From Candidatus Hodarchaeota archaeon (lineage in GTDB: Archaea > Asgardarchaeota > Heimdallarchaeia > Hodarchaeales > Hodarchaeaceae), in the NCBI GenBank assembly GCA_016840285.1, contig JAEOSR010000037.1, positions 1 through 64,000 of the forward strand: a stretch of 64,000 nt of DNA, in the 5' to 3' direction. How positions within the stretch are numbered: the first letter of the stretch is position 1; the number at the start of each line of letters is the position of its first letter. The notes under the pieces were generated by a model. The model saw only the letters and a list, made by a program, of their open reading frames with translations, was not told where the DNA came from and ran no database searches. The position numbers and the translations under genes are program-made. Of this stretch, positions 27,176 to 35,468 are shown piece after piece.

Positions 27176-28075
27176 ATGGCTATCTCTGCAATCCGCTCAG
27201 AAACAAGACAAAAAAGGAAGAGGGGACAGATTGATACGATAGTAAACTTAACAGAACAGAACTCAGTTATAGGTCTAGTTAATCTAAGTGGAATAAGTTC
27301 AAAGGCTCTTCAAGGGATTCGTTCTTTAATGCGATCTGGAGAAGTCGAAGCAACAATAAAAGTAGCTAAAAATACCATTAAATCATTAGCTCTGGAAAAA
27401 ACCAATAAAAAAGAACTTGCCAAACTTATTCCACATATAAATGGTTCTTGTGCCATAATTTTCACAAATACTAACCCTTTCAAGCTTCAAAAGTTTCTGA
27501 ATCAAAATCAGGTTCCTGCTCCTGCAAAAGTGGGTCAGATTTCACCTGTCGAGATATTTGTTTCCGAGGGTCTCACTAATCTAGATCCTGGGCCCATTAT
27601 TGGCGAACTCGGATCTATTGGGTTACAAACAAGAATTGAGAAAGGAAAAATTAGAATTTCAAAAACAGCTAAGGTTCTCTCAAAAAATGATATCGTAACA
27701 GAAGCCCATGCAACAGTACTCGCCCGTTTAGGAATCCAACCCTTTAAAGTAGGTTTAAAACTTAGGACAGTGTTGGAAAGTGGGGAGCTGATTGATGGAA
27801 GTATTCTCGATGTAGATGAGGATCATATTGTTTCAGATTTACAGCAAGCAAATTTAAATGCCTTAATATTAGCTGTAAATCCCAAAATCGTGTATTATTC
27901 TGCTATAGCGACTCCTCTTCTGTTAAAAACCGCAATTTCTCAAGTTATGGCATTATCTCTTGCCTGCAATTATGTTACAGAAAAGACAGTAGATTTTATC
28001 TTAATCAAAACTGTGAAACAAGCTGAACTATTAAGAGAGAAAGCTTTAAAGGAAAATTCTGAGTTAAAGCTTTAA
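27176..28075 (+). CDS. rplJ/rpl10: ribosomal protein uL10 (P0), short tail
   Basis: 299 residues from ATG 27176 (GTG 27167 is in frame, but GTGATC at 27167-27172 matches the 16S 3' end and acts better as the ribosome site). The N-terminal rRNA-binding domain ('LVNLSGISSKALQGIRSLM') and the archaeal insertion are present. The C-terminal spine that binds L12 dimers is short and the usual acidic tail is absent. No L12 gene follows. uL10 anchors the stalk that recruits translation GTPases. Confidence 0.93.
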   Translation: MAISAIRSETRQKRKRGQIDTIVNLTEQNSVIGLVNLSGISSKALQGIRSLMRSGEVEATIKVAKNTIKSLALEKTNKKELAKLIPHINGSCAIIFTNTNPFKLQKFLNQNQVPAPAKVGQISPVEIFVSEGLTNLDPGPIIGELGSIGLQTRIEKGKIRISKTAKVLSKNDIVTEAHATVLARLGIQPFKVGLKLRTVLESGELIDGSILDVDEDHIVSDLQQANLNALILAVNPKIVYYSAIATPLLLKTAISQVMALSLACNYVTEKTVDFILIKTVKQAELLREKALKENSELKL

Positions 28076-28122
28076 CAATCATTTCTTGATAACTTTTTAT
28101 GCTAATAGCTAATATGATTGCT

Positions 28123-29055
28123 TCAATTTTTGGATTTCACTAATTCATTGACATATTTTTCAGGTTGAAATAGTTTTAGATCCGTGTATTTTTGGCCATT
28201 TCCTATAAAAACAACAGGGATTCCATTAGTAGCATAAGTTACCGATAATAGAGCTCCCCCACGAGCATCAGCGTCCATTTTCGCAAGAATGATTCCATCT
28301 AGAGGGATTTCTTTATGGAAATCCTTTGCTTGTTCTGTTGCATCATTCCCAGCTAAAGCGTCCACAACTAGTATTGTGTAATCTGGATTAGTAACGCGAT
28401 GAATCTTCTTCATTTCCTCCATTAAATCCCGATTTACAGCCATTCGGCCAGAAGTATCAATCATAACAGCATCAGCATATTTCGCTTTCGCATGAACAAT
28501 AGCGTCATAAGCTACAGCTGCAGAATCACTGCCATACTTTCCTTTTATTAGTTTAACACCAAGTCTGTTTGCATGAACCTCCAACTGTTCTTGTGCACCT
28601 GAACGAAATGTATCACTTGCAGCGAGAACTACATGGAATCCTTCTTTCTTCAATAAATAAGCTATTTTTGCTATAGTAGTTGTTTTACCTGTACCATTTA
28701 TTCCTAGGAATAAGAATATTAGAGGATTTTTTTGAGTTATTTGAGTGGAATGCTTTAAATGCTCTTCTAATTCCTCAACGAGATTCAAAGGTTCCTTTGG
28801 TGTAATAATATCAAGAATAATCGATCGTGCAAAAACAGGGATCATTTTCGAGAGATCACTGAATCTTTTTGCGCGCTTCCCGCGCATCTTTGTAGTAAGC
28901 TTATCTGAAATCTGTTTTGCTACTTTTAAAGAGACGTCATTTGCTATTAAAAGTAATTCAAACTCTCGGACCGCTTTTCGAATGTTTTTTTCATTAATTT
29001 CATATGTAGAAACTTTTCTGAGGAATTTATCTACTCCTTTTTTTAAGGATGACAA
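28123..29055 (-). CDS. ftsY: signal recognition particle receptor FtsY
   Basis: An SRP GTPase of about 310 residues. G1 'GINGTGKTTT', G3 'DTSGR' , 'DALAGNDA' and G4-equivalent 'LAKMDADARGG' are all present after a four-helix N domain. It docks SRP-ribosome complexes at the membrane. The frame opens with TTG 29073, but GGAGG at 29067-29071 lies inside the first two codons, so TTG 29055 (11 bases after GGAGG) is the more likely start. It is the last gene of the conserved L39e-to-ftsY run. Confidence 0.95.
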   Translation of the reverse strand: MSSLKKGVDKFLRKVSTYEINEKNIRKAVREFELLLIANDVSLKVAKQISDKLTTKMRGKRAKRFSDLSKMIPVFARSIILDIITPKEPLNLVEELEEHLKHSTQITQKNPLIFLFLGINGTGKTTTIAKIAYLLKKEGFHVVLAASDTFRSGAQEQLEVHANRLGVKLIKGKYGSDSAAVAYDAIVHAKAKYADAVMIDTSGRMAVNRDLMEEMKKIHRVTNPDYTILVVDALAGNDATEQAKDFHKEIPLDGIILAKMDADARGGALLSVTYATNGIPVVFIGNGQKYTDLKLFQPEKYVNELVKSKN

Positions 29056-29161
29056 TCTAAAAAAAACCTCCAAAAATAGGCTGATCTTATTAGTTACCGA
29101 TTATCGTAACCTTGGGAAAAACTTGATTTGGTTTTTTACTCTCTTTTAATGAAAGATTTTT

Positions 29162-29605
29162 TTATAGGATCTGATATTTCTGAACGATCGTAAGTAATTC
29201 TTGTCTGTGTGAGTTTAAATTTTGAGACAATTGAGAGTGTTGTTCTTGGAGTTGTTTCATACTATTCTCTAGATTTTCGATTTGAGATTTATTTCGTTCT
29301 TCTGAGTTTATTAAATCTGTGTGAAGGGTTATTCCTGACCCCAAAGATATGTATGTCTTTTGTGGATCTTTTATACTACATAAAATAAGATTAGAGCCAC
29401 CAATGGGGATTAATAATTCATCTCCTGGTTTTTTTGTTTTAAGCTCGTTCTGAGTTTTTATTGCATCATTTAGCGAACTCATAGCTCTGTAAATTAGATT
29501 TACTTGTTGCTCTATTGCTGCAATATTTGTTTGTAACTGGTCAATATTTTCTTGAAGATCCTTTACACGTGATATTACTTCATTAGGTATGGCTGATTTT
29601 GACAT
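29162..29605 (-). CDS. pfdA: prefoldin alpha subunit
   Basis: 147 residues: two long coiled-coil helices with the beta-hairpin pair in the middle ('ELLIPIGGSNLILCSI', 'YISLGSGITLHTDL'). It forms the hexameric cochaperone that hands unfolded proteins to the group II chaperonin. It lies between L18a/LX and ftsY with 3 and about 100 bases of spacing, matching the conserved archaeal order. Confidence 0.95.
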   Translation of the reverse strand: MSKSAIPNEVISRVKDLQENIDQLQTNIAAIEQQVNLIYRAMSSLNDAIKTQNELKTKKPGDELLIPIGGSNLILCSIKDPQKTYISLGSGITLHTDLINSEERNKSQIENLENSMKQLQEQHSQLSQNLNSHRQELLTIVQKYQIL

Positions 29606-29608
29606 CCA

Positions 29609-29875
29609 TCAATCCTCATATGGAATCTTGAAATCAGTGCTTACTAGTTTTTGCACAAAGGGATCTGTAATATCTTCTGGGGAAATGTTATCAATTGAAG
29701 TGATACGTATTTGTCCTCTTTTCAGACGATTTCGACTTCCAAATTCTGAAAAAAGTGTGTCCTTGGCCTGCTCTTCTGTTAAAGCACATAATTCTCTGGA
29801 AAAGGATGTTGTTTGCCGTCTTTGCTTGAAAAATCCTGAAATTCTAAAGATTTTAACAGATACTTCATTTTTCAT
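29609..29875 (-). CDS. rpl18a/rplX: ribosomal protein eL20 (LX/L18a)
   Basis: 88 residues: 'VKIFRISGFFKQRRQTTSFS' then 'EFGSRNRLKRGQIRI' are the eL20/LX signatures. It is an archaeal/eukaryotic large-subunit protein. It is followed at 3 bases by the prefoldin gene and preceded by eIF6. Confidence 0.95.
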   Translation of the reverse strand: MKNEVSVKIFRISGFFKQRRQTTSFSRELCALTEEQAKDTLFSEFGSRNRLKRGQIRITSIDNISPEDITDPFVQKLVSTDFKIPYED

Positions 29876-29974
29876 GTTATCTCTCTCTTGGCTTGGATTA
29901 TGTGTTCAATTTATTGGCTTTTTTACTTTCTTTAAATTAAATTCGCATTTTGTTCAAGTTTTCTTTTTAATTCA

Positions 29975-30640
29975 TTAAGAGAAGCAGCGTGTTATTTCCA
30001 TCGTTTCAATACCTGTTGTTTCTCGCCCAACAAGTATCCCCTTTGTATTTCCTACTATTCCAGAGGCAACAAATTCAGAGCCCTTGTTAACACTTCCAAC
30101 TCCGACCTGTTGCAGGTGGAGTATTTCCTTAATTTCAAAAATTTCTTCCTCACTCGCAAGCGGTGTAAACAATCCCCCATAATTAGTGACAAATGCAAGA
30201 CTTCCAACTAAGTCTGAGTTAGCAATTGTCCTTGCTTCTAAAGGAATATTTAAAGTATCAGATATTGCTTTTTGTATTGTAAGGGGGACAATAGGAGAGA
30301 TTAGACCACCAAAATCATTTGCTAGAACCACGTTGCCGAATGCAAGGAATTCTGAAGATTGGTAAATCGGAAGATCTGTTGACTCTAATTCATTCAAAAC
30401 CTCTGAACTTATTACACTTGAAACGGCGCTTCCAAAAGAATTTCCCACAGCTAAAGAACCTATGATATTGTCTGAGACTTGAGTTATTTTAACTTTCAAA
30501 GCGCGTTGTACAAGATTTTGCACATTTAATGGTGTATTGTTCGGTATAAATGCTATATTTTCTGTACATAGTATTTTAACTCCAATATGAATACTACCAA
30601 GAAAGTCAACATACTCAATTTCCAAATTCAAAACTCCCAT
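29975..30640 (-). CDS. eif6: translation initiation factor 6 (aIF6)
   Basis: A 221-residue pentein-fold protein with five quasi-repeats, for example 'GSLAVGNSFGSAVSS', 'FGNVVLANDFGGLISP' and 'GSLAFVTNYGGLFTP'. It binds the 50S/60S subunit and blocks premature joining. It lies between L31e and LX, the conserved order. Confidence 0.97.
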   Translation of the reverse strand: MGVLNLEIEYVDFLGSIHIGVKILCTENIAFIPNNTPLNVQNLVQRALKVKITQVSDNIIGSLAVGNSFGSAVSSVISSEVLNELESTDLPIYQSSEFLAFGNVVLANDFGGLISPIVPLTIQKAISDTLNIPLEARTIANSDLVGSLAFVTNYGGLFTPLASEEEIFEIKEILHLQQVGVGSVNKGSEFVASGIVGNTKGILVGRETTGIETMEITRCFS

Positions 30641-30676
30641 TAAAATAATGTAAAAAAGGATGAAAAGTTCTATTGA

Positions 30677-30958
30677 TCATCCGAGGTATACTGTTACAAT
30701 ATCGTCTTCCGTTTTTACAGCACGAATTCGAATTCTTCTTGGAGGATTTTGAATTCCTCTAGCCCACATAAACTCATTCACTTCAGGGTCAATGATGACA
30801 TCTTCACAGCGGAGGTGACGTCTAATAAAAGTCCTGAGATACCGTACCGCTCTCGGAGTTCTTTTAGGTCGAGGAATTCGTCGGCCATAGATCATTTTAC
30901 CAAAAGGAATCGTATAAATTCTTTCTTCTATTATAGAATCTGATGGAGTCTCGCTCAT
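30677..30958 (-). CDS. rpl31e: ribosomal protein eL31
   Basis: 93 residues with the eL31 core 'RAVRYLRTFIRRHLRCEDVI' and 'NEFMWARGIQNPPRRIRI'. It is an archaeal/eukaryotic protein near the exit tunnel. It follows L39e by 17 bases. Confidence 0.97.
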   Translation of the reverse strand: MSETPSDSIIEERIYTIPFGKMIYGRRIPRPKRTPRAVRYLRTFIRRHLRCEDVIIDPEVNEFMWARGIQNPPRRIRIRAVKTEDDIVTVYLG

Positions 30959-30975
30959 TCATTTTTCCTCTATAA

Positions 30976-31131
30976 TTAGGGCTTAATTTTTGATGATCGC
31001 CATCGTCTTTTTTTCGGATGAGTAGTAACCTTTCGTGATGTTTTCATAATTACCCATGTAGGAACCGTGGAATTTGAAGCTCCTTTCTTAGCAAGGCGTA
31101 ATTTCTTCGCATAGGGTTTGTTTCGTGCCAC
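30976..31131 (-). CDS. rpl39e: ribosomal protein eL39
   Basis: A 51-residue basic protein from GTG 31131 to the TAA at 30976. It reads [18 protein letters not shown], has '[13 protein letters not shown]' in the middle and ends '[10 protein letters not shown]', which is the eL39 pattern. eL39 lines the exit tunnel. It starts 12 bases after L1 and precedes L31e. Confidence 0.95.
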   Translation of the reverse strand: MARNKPYAKKLRLAKKGASNSTVPTWVIMKTSRKVTTHPKKRRWRSSKIKP

Positions 31132-31143
31132 TTATTAGTCTCC

Positions 31144-31803
31144 TTATCTTCTTTCTAGTTTTATAGAGGGTCCCATTGTAGTTTTAAAGTTGATAGAATT
31201 TATTTGCACGGCTCCTTTTGGAAGTGTTGTTGTTAATGTTTGTAAGATGGTATTTGCGTTCTCTGCTAAGGCCTTATTTTCATAATCAGCCTTTCCAATC
31301 TTTGTATTGATTACAGGGGTTGCTTTTAATCTTAATTTTACTGTCCGTCTGTATCTCTCAACGAATTTGTCTATATCAACTCTTGCGGGTATTGGTTTAG
31401 GCATTTTACCCCGTGGTCCCAATATTTTTCCAAGAAATTTAGCTACAGTAGGCATAAGTTGGGGTTCTGCCAGGAAAAATGAAAACTGATTAGCTATCTT
31501 TTTCGCATTCTTAGGTTCTTTTGCTAGTCTTTCTATTTCTTCACGACTAAAAGTCGTAAGACCAGACTCCTTAGATTTAATGGCAAGATCTCCTTCTGCA
31601 AAGATGGCAACACTAGATTTACCTCCCAAATCATTTGGAACTAAGGCTTCTAAATTAATTCTGTTCGCAGGATTCTTCAAATCAATATCACGAAGGCCAA
31701 TAGAAATTTCGACAGTCTCAGTAAATTTTCTTTGTTTTCTCTCGTTACTTCTAGTTTTAGCCCGAGATATTGCTTCTTCCAGTTGATTTGGTGTATAGGA
31801 CAT
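31144..31803 (-). CDS. rplA/rpl1: ribosomal protein uL1
   Basis: 219 residues with the uL1 signature 'FLGKILGPRGKMPKPIP' and the two-domain layout. It forms the L1 stalk at the E site and in archaea can repress its own mRNA. The normal partners L10/L11 are elsewhere: L11 is divergent from it across a 440-base gap. It heads the L39e-L31e-eIF6 run. Confidence 0.97.
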   Translation of the reverse strand: MSYTPNQLEEAISRAKTRSNERKQRKFTETVEISIGLRDIDLKNPANRINLEALVPNDLGGKSSVAIFAEGDLAIKSKESGLTTFSREEIERLAKEPKNAKKIANQFSFFLAEPQLMPTVAKFLGKILGPRGKMPKPIPARVDIDKFVERYRRTVKLRLKATPVINTKIGKADYENKALAENANTILQTLTTTLPKGAVQINSINFKTTMGPSIKLERR

Positions 31804-32245
31804 GAACTGTTCCCTTTTAGTGTGTAATTTAGACTTCTTTAATGTTTATAATCCAATATGAGGGTTTTTAGTAAAGTTTTTTGTGTGTTTTGAGAGAGAC
31901 AATATATTGAAGTTAAAACGAAGTATCAAAAAATTTAATTTTTCGATTCCTGGAATTCTTACGTAAGTTTGGAAACTCGTAATTCATCAATATATTCTTG
32001 TATGAATATCTCAATAGTTTGTTATTTGATGAAAGAATTTTTAATTCATTAGTATGAGTAATATAGGATTAATTTAAGGATCTATAAGCCTTAATTGTAT
32101 TTCTTAACTCCCTTATAAATTCGAGAAAATAATCTCAAATTAAAAACATTAATTTACTTGTTAAATCTCCGCTAGTTATCGAATATATAAGGTTTAATTT
32201 GCTACTTGATGATTGTTCCTATTATTGATTAACAGAGTGATCAAA
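31804..32245. other. divergent L1/L11 promoter region
   Basis: A 440-base AT-rich region between the minus-strand L1 gene and the plus-strand L11 gene. It should hold promoters for both ribosomal runs. Apart from the TATA-like box listed separately I see no gene or clear RNA structure. Confidence 0.5.
32181..32192 (+). promoter_or_regulatory. TATA box of the L11 gene
   Basis: GAATATATAAGG is a good archaeal TATA box. It predicts a start of transcription near 32212 and a leader of about 34 bases before the L11 ATG. Confidence 0.5.
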
Positions 32246-32719
32246 ATGGCTAAAACTATTGAAGCTTTGATAGATGCAGGGCAAGCAAGTCCTGGTCCGC
32301 CACTTGGCCCGGCTCTTGGCCCACTAGGCGTTAACATAAAAGCTGTCATTGATGAAATTAATAAGAAAACTCAACAATTTAAAGGGATGAAAGTTCCAGT
32401 TAAAGTCGAGGTGGATGATTCACGAGACTTTTCGATAGAGGTAGGTGTTCCTCCAACCTCTTCACTACTACTGAGGGAAGCAGGAGTGGAAAAAGGAAGT
32501 GGTACTCCGAATACTGAAAAAGTGGGAAATCTTACTTTTGATCAGTGTATTAAAGTTGCCCAAATGAAACATGAATCCATGTTAGCTATAAAATTGCGTT
32601 CTGCAGTGAAAGAAGTCATAGGAACGTGTATATCAATGGGTTTAACTGTAAATGATGAGGATCCAAAAGTAATAATTGAAGCTATCAATAAAGGGAGTTT
32701 CGATAATTTTTTTGAGTAG
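32246..32719 (+). CDS. rplK/rpl11: ribosomal protein uL11
   Basis: 157 residues. 'PGPPLGPALGPLGVNIKAVI' is the uL11 signature. ATG 32246 is the start, with GTGATC a few bases upstream as ribosome site; a TTG at 32213 is in frame but has no support. It binds the GTPase-associated centre of the 23S rRNA. TruD begins within 3 bases of its stop. Confidence 0.97.
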   Translation: MAKTIEALIDAGQASPGPPLGPALGPLGVNIKAVIDEINKKTQQFKGMKVPVKVEVDDSRDFSIEVGVPPTSSLLLREAGVEKGSGTPNTEKVGNLTFDQCIKVAQMKHESMLAIKLRSAVKEVIGTCISMGLTVNDEDPKVIIEAINKGSFDNFFE

Positions 32720-32721
32720 TG

Positions 32722-33915
32722 ATGCCGAAAGATTATTCTGTTGAATCTATTATTGGAATTCATGGTTACAATATTCCCGAATTTAAGGGAACGGGGGGAA
32801 AGATCAAACAGCGAAATAAGGATTTCATTGTACGAGAAATACCTCCCAGTGGAAAGCCAATTTTCGATGGATCAGAAATTGGTGAGGATTTAGGAGGATT
32901 GTACATTCATTGTGTTTTGTGGAAAAGTGGCTTCGATACTTTTAGAGCAATAAAAAAGCTAAGTATTCTCTTAAGGATTGCAGAAAAAGATTTTGGATTT
33001 GCTGGTTTGAAGGATGCTGCTGCTGAAACCTATCAGCGAATTTCAATTTGGAACATTGATATAAGACATATAGAAAGAATAAACTTGCCTAAAATCAGGC
33101 TATTTCATCCTATACGTCAGAAATTCGCTGTTAAAACAGGTGATCTCCTTGGGAATTACTTTAGGATCAGAATTCAAGATATTCGAGGAGATCGGAATAA
33201 AAACGACTTAGAATACTTGAAAAATAATTTAGAATTAAATGGTGTGTTAAATTTTTATGGACCCCAACGTTTTGGATCGACTCGGCCAATTCTCCATTTA
33301 ATAGGGAAACTTCTTCTTCAAGACAGGTATTCTGAAGCGATCGATAAATACATAGGTGCAACGAGTCCCTTAGAGAATAAAAAAATTGTAGAATTACGAA
33401 AGGAATATTATGATACTCATTCTTATGGTAGTTTAAAGGATAGGTTTCCTAATTCATATAGAATTGAGAGAATGCTACTAAAGGGTTTAGAAACAAATCA
33501 CTCTTCGAAAAGTACTGTATTAAACTTACCTAAACAATTTTTGAGGTTAGCTATCTCAGCTTATCAGTCTTATCTTTTCAATAGAATTCTAAGCTATATT
33601 AATGAAGCTGATATTCCTCTTTCCAGGAAGTTGGTAATTCCCCTATTAGGATATCAGTCTGTTCGAAAACAAACAAGTGAGGAAGTCTGGGAAAAACAAA
33701 CTGCTTTTTTAGAGGAAGATGCATTAGATTGCCAAAGTTTTTATCATGAACAAGCAATGCTACGTTCAAAAGGATCCTTGAGAAATGCCATTTCATTTCC
33801 TACCCAATTTACTTATTCTCAATTGGGTATCGAAGGAATTGAAGTGAAATTTTGTTTACCTAAAGGCTCTTATGGAACCACTGTCACCAGAGAGATTATT
33901 AAAACAAAGATCTAA
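32722..33915 (+). CDS. truD: tRNA pseudouridine synthase TruD
   Basis: About 397 residues. 'GGKIKQRNKDFIVREI' is the N-terminal signature, 'FGFAGLKDAAAETYQ' holds the catalytic Asp, and the TRUD insertion is present. The family makes pseudouridine 13 in tRNA (Pus7 in eukaryotes). ATG 32722 follows the L11 stop directly (GTG 32719 overlaps it), so translation is coupled to L11. Confidence 0.95.
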   Translation: MPKDYSVESIIGIHGYNIPEFKGTGGKIKQRNKDFIVREIPPSGKPIFDGSEIGEDLGGLYIHCVLWKSGFDTFRAIKKLSILLRIAEKDFGFAGLKDAAAETYQRISIWNIDIRHIERINLPKIRLFHPIRQKFAVKTGDLLGNYFRIRIQDIRGDRNKNDLEYLKNNLELNGVLNFYGPQRFGSTRPILHLIGKLLLQDRYSEAIDKYIGATSPLENKKIVELRKEYYDTHSYGSLKDRFPNSYRIERMLLKGLETNHSSKSTVLNLPKQFLRLAISAYQSYLFNRILSYINEADIPLSRKLVIPLLGYQSVRKQTSEEVWEKQTAFLEEDALDCQSFYHEQAMLRSKGSLRNAISFPTQFTYSQLGIEGIEVKFCLPKGSYGTTVTREIIKTKI

Positions 33916-33919
33916 AGAG

Positions 33920-34327
33920 TTAATGAGGGTAAAAAATTCCATCTTCAACTTTTCCTTTAAGTTTTCCCTGATGAATTAGGGTACTTATAGCTTTACCTAC
34001 TGCAGCAGCAGAAATACCCATAATTTCGATTTGATCAATAGGGGTGGGCTCCTGGACGAGGTTGACCGCTTGGATCAGTAATTCTTTCTTGGATTTTCCA
34101 GAACCAATTTCGTCTCCCCGAATTTTTTTCAAAGAAGCTCGTACAGAAGCATTACACATTGGGCAATGAAATGAACCCATAATAGTTAGGGTCACTCTGC
34201 CCTCCTTATCAGGCATTGGACTAATTAGTTGCCATGTTTTTTCTGGAGGAGTTTCAACGGGATTTATAATGTGGCCACATTTTTTACACGAAATTTTCTT
34301 TTTTCTTTTCCCACGTGGAGGGCTCAT
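33920..34327 (-). CDS. zinc-ribbon and winged-helix protein
   Basis: About 135 residues from ATG 34327 (GTG 34345 is in frame; AAGGT before ATG 34327 favours the shorter form). A zinc ribbon CKKCG...CPMC is followed by a basic linker and a winged-helix-like domain ('IDQIEIMGISAAAVGKAIS'). Chromatin or RNA binding is plausible but not shown. It converges with TruD 4 bases away and follows L34e. Confidence 0.75.
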   Translation of the reverse strand: MSPPRGKRKKKISCKKCGHIINPVETPPEKTWQLISPMPDKEGRVTLTIMGSFHCPMCNASVRASLKKIRGDEIGSGKSKKELLIQAVNLVQEPTPIDQIEIMGISAAAVGKAISTLIHQGKLKGKVEDGIFYPH

Positions 34328-34381
34328 AACTTTTACCTTCTTCACATAATCTTAAATTGATATTGAGGAATTAAGTAGGTG

Positions 34382-34600
34382 CTAAAGTTTAATAGCGTGA
34401 ATTGTTGTTTTTAGACATGCGTGACAGATTTCTCCACCATAGGGCCGATTTGCATGTTTTCCACTCTTCGAGGCTTTTGGTGTGTTTATGTGTAATAAGG
34501 TACCACAAATCCTACAATGAGATTTATACCTTTTTTTCTTGACTTTATGGATTAGTAATCGTTTTCCAGGGCTTTTTTTCTTTTGAATATTCTTAGTCAT
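34382..34600 (-). CDS. rpl34e: ribosomal protein eL34
   Basis: A 72-residue basic protein with a zinc ribbon: CRICG near residue 30 and the eL34 signature 'RPYGGEICHACLK'. It is shorter than the usual ~85-90 residues. It lies immediately downstream of the EMC3/TMCO1-like gene, a common archaeal arrangement. Confidence 0.9.
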   Translation of the reverse strand: MTKNIQKKKSPGKRLLIHKVKKKRYKSHCRICGTLLHINTPKASKSGKHANRPYGGEICHACLKTTIHAIKL

Positions 34601-34631
34601 TTAAATTGAACACCTAGTTCTTTGATTTTTC

Positions 34632-35258
34632 TCAATCAGGTTGTAATCCTGCAACTTTTCGTAAAATGGAACCAAAGGCAAGGCTACCACCAAAATACCA
34701 CCAGATATAATTCGGGACAAAAACGTGTCCCCATCCAGGTACATCAGCCATCTTTCCAAGGTCAAAAAACCTGGGGAATGGAAAATACTCTGGGAGAGCA
34801 AAAGGTATCACTGCAGGGATGTTCCCCCCTGTATATACACCATCACTGATTGAAAAGCTAAAAAAGCCTGATAGAACTACAAAAAAGAGTATCATTGGAA
34901 GAAACATTATCATTAAAGGTTTCATGTTCATCATTGTAAGTTCAGACTGGACTTTCTTCATTCTATCAGCATTTCTCTCATACTTCAACTTTAATTTACT
35001 ATCAGCAGTTTTTACCATTTCCATACGTAATTTTTGATACTTTTTTGTTTCTCTTGTCAATCTTTTTAGTTTATCAACATCAATCATTTTTCTCGAAACT
35101 AATGTAGACACTAACGATACAAGGAATGCAACAAGCAGGATAAATATCGATGAGAGAGGTGGTTTTGCTGGAATGGCTTCAGTTAGGTCTTGTAAAACAA
35201 CCATGGGTGTTATAATCATATCAATCACAAAATTGAACATATCTTGAAGAATGAGCAT
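34632..35258 (-). CDS. EMC3/TMCO1-type (DUF106) membrane insertase
   Basis: About 208 residues. An N-terminal span, a charged coiled-coil segment ('DKLKRLTRETKKYQKLRMEM'), then two spans around 'MFLPMILFFVVLSGFFSFS' and 'YIWWYFGGSLAFGSIL' give the Oxa1-superfamily archaeal layout shared with eukaryotic EMC3 and TMCO1. It inserts membrane proteins with the ribosome or Sec61. ATG 35258 follows AAAGGT; an ATG at 35294 is the alternative. Confidence 0.9.
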   Translation of the reverse strand: MLILQDMFNFVIDMIITPMVVLQDLTEAIPAKPPLSSIFILLVAFLVSLVSTLVSRKMIDVDKLKRLTRETKKYQKLRMEMVKTADSKLKLKYERNADRMKKVQSELTMMNMKPLMIMFLPMILFFVVLSGFFSFSISDGVYTGGNIPAVIPFALPEYFPFPRFFDLGKMADVPGWGHVFVPNYIWWYFGGSLAFGSILRKVAGLQPD

Positions 35259-35468
35259 GTTTATTACCTTTGCAAGTATTTTGTGTCTCTTCAAATTATT
35301 TTAGATTATAGTTCTTCTAAGAGATACATTTTTTTGTTTGTTTTTTATTTGTCATGTAAATTTGATCCAAAATTCTTGCACTATCCTTTCTAGGGAAGAT
35401 GTTGACGATTTTAAATATTAATACTGATTCTTCACGATCTAAAAATTTGAGAGATTTATGTGCTCATT

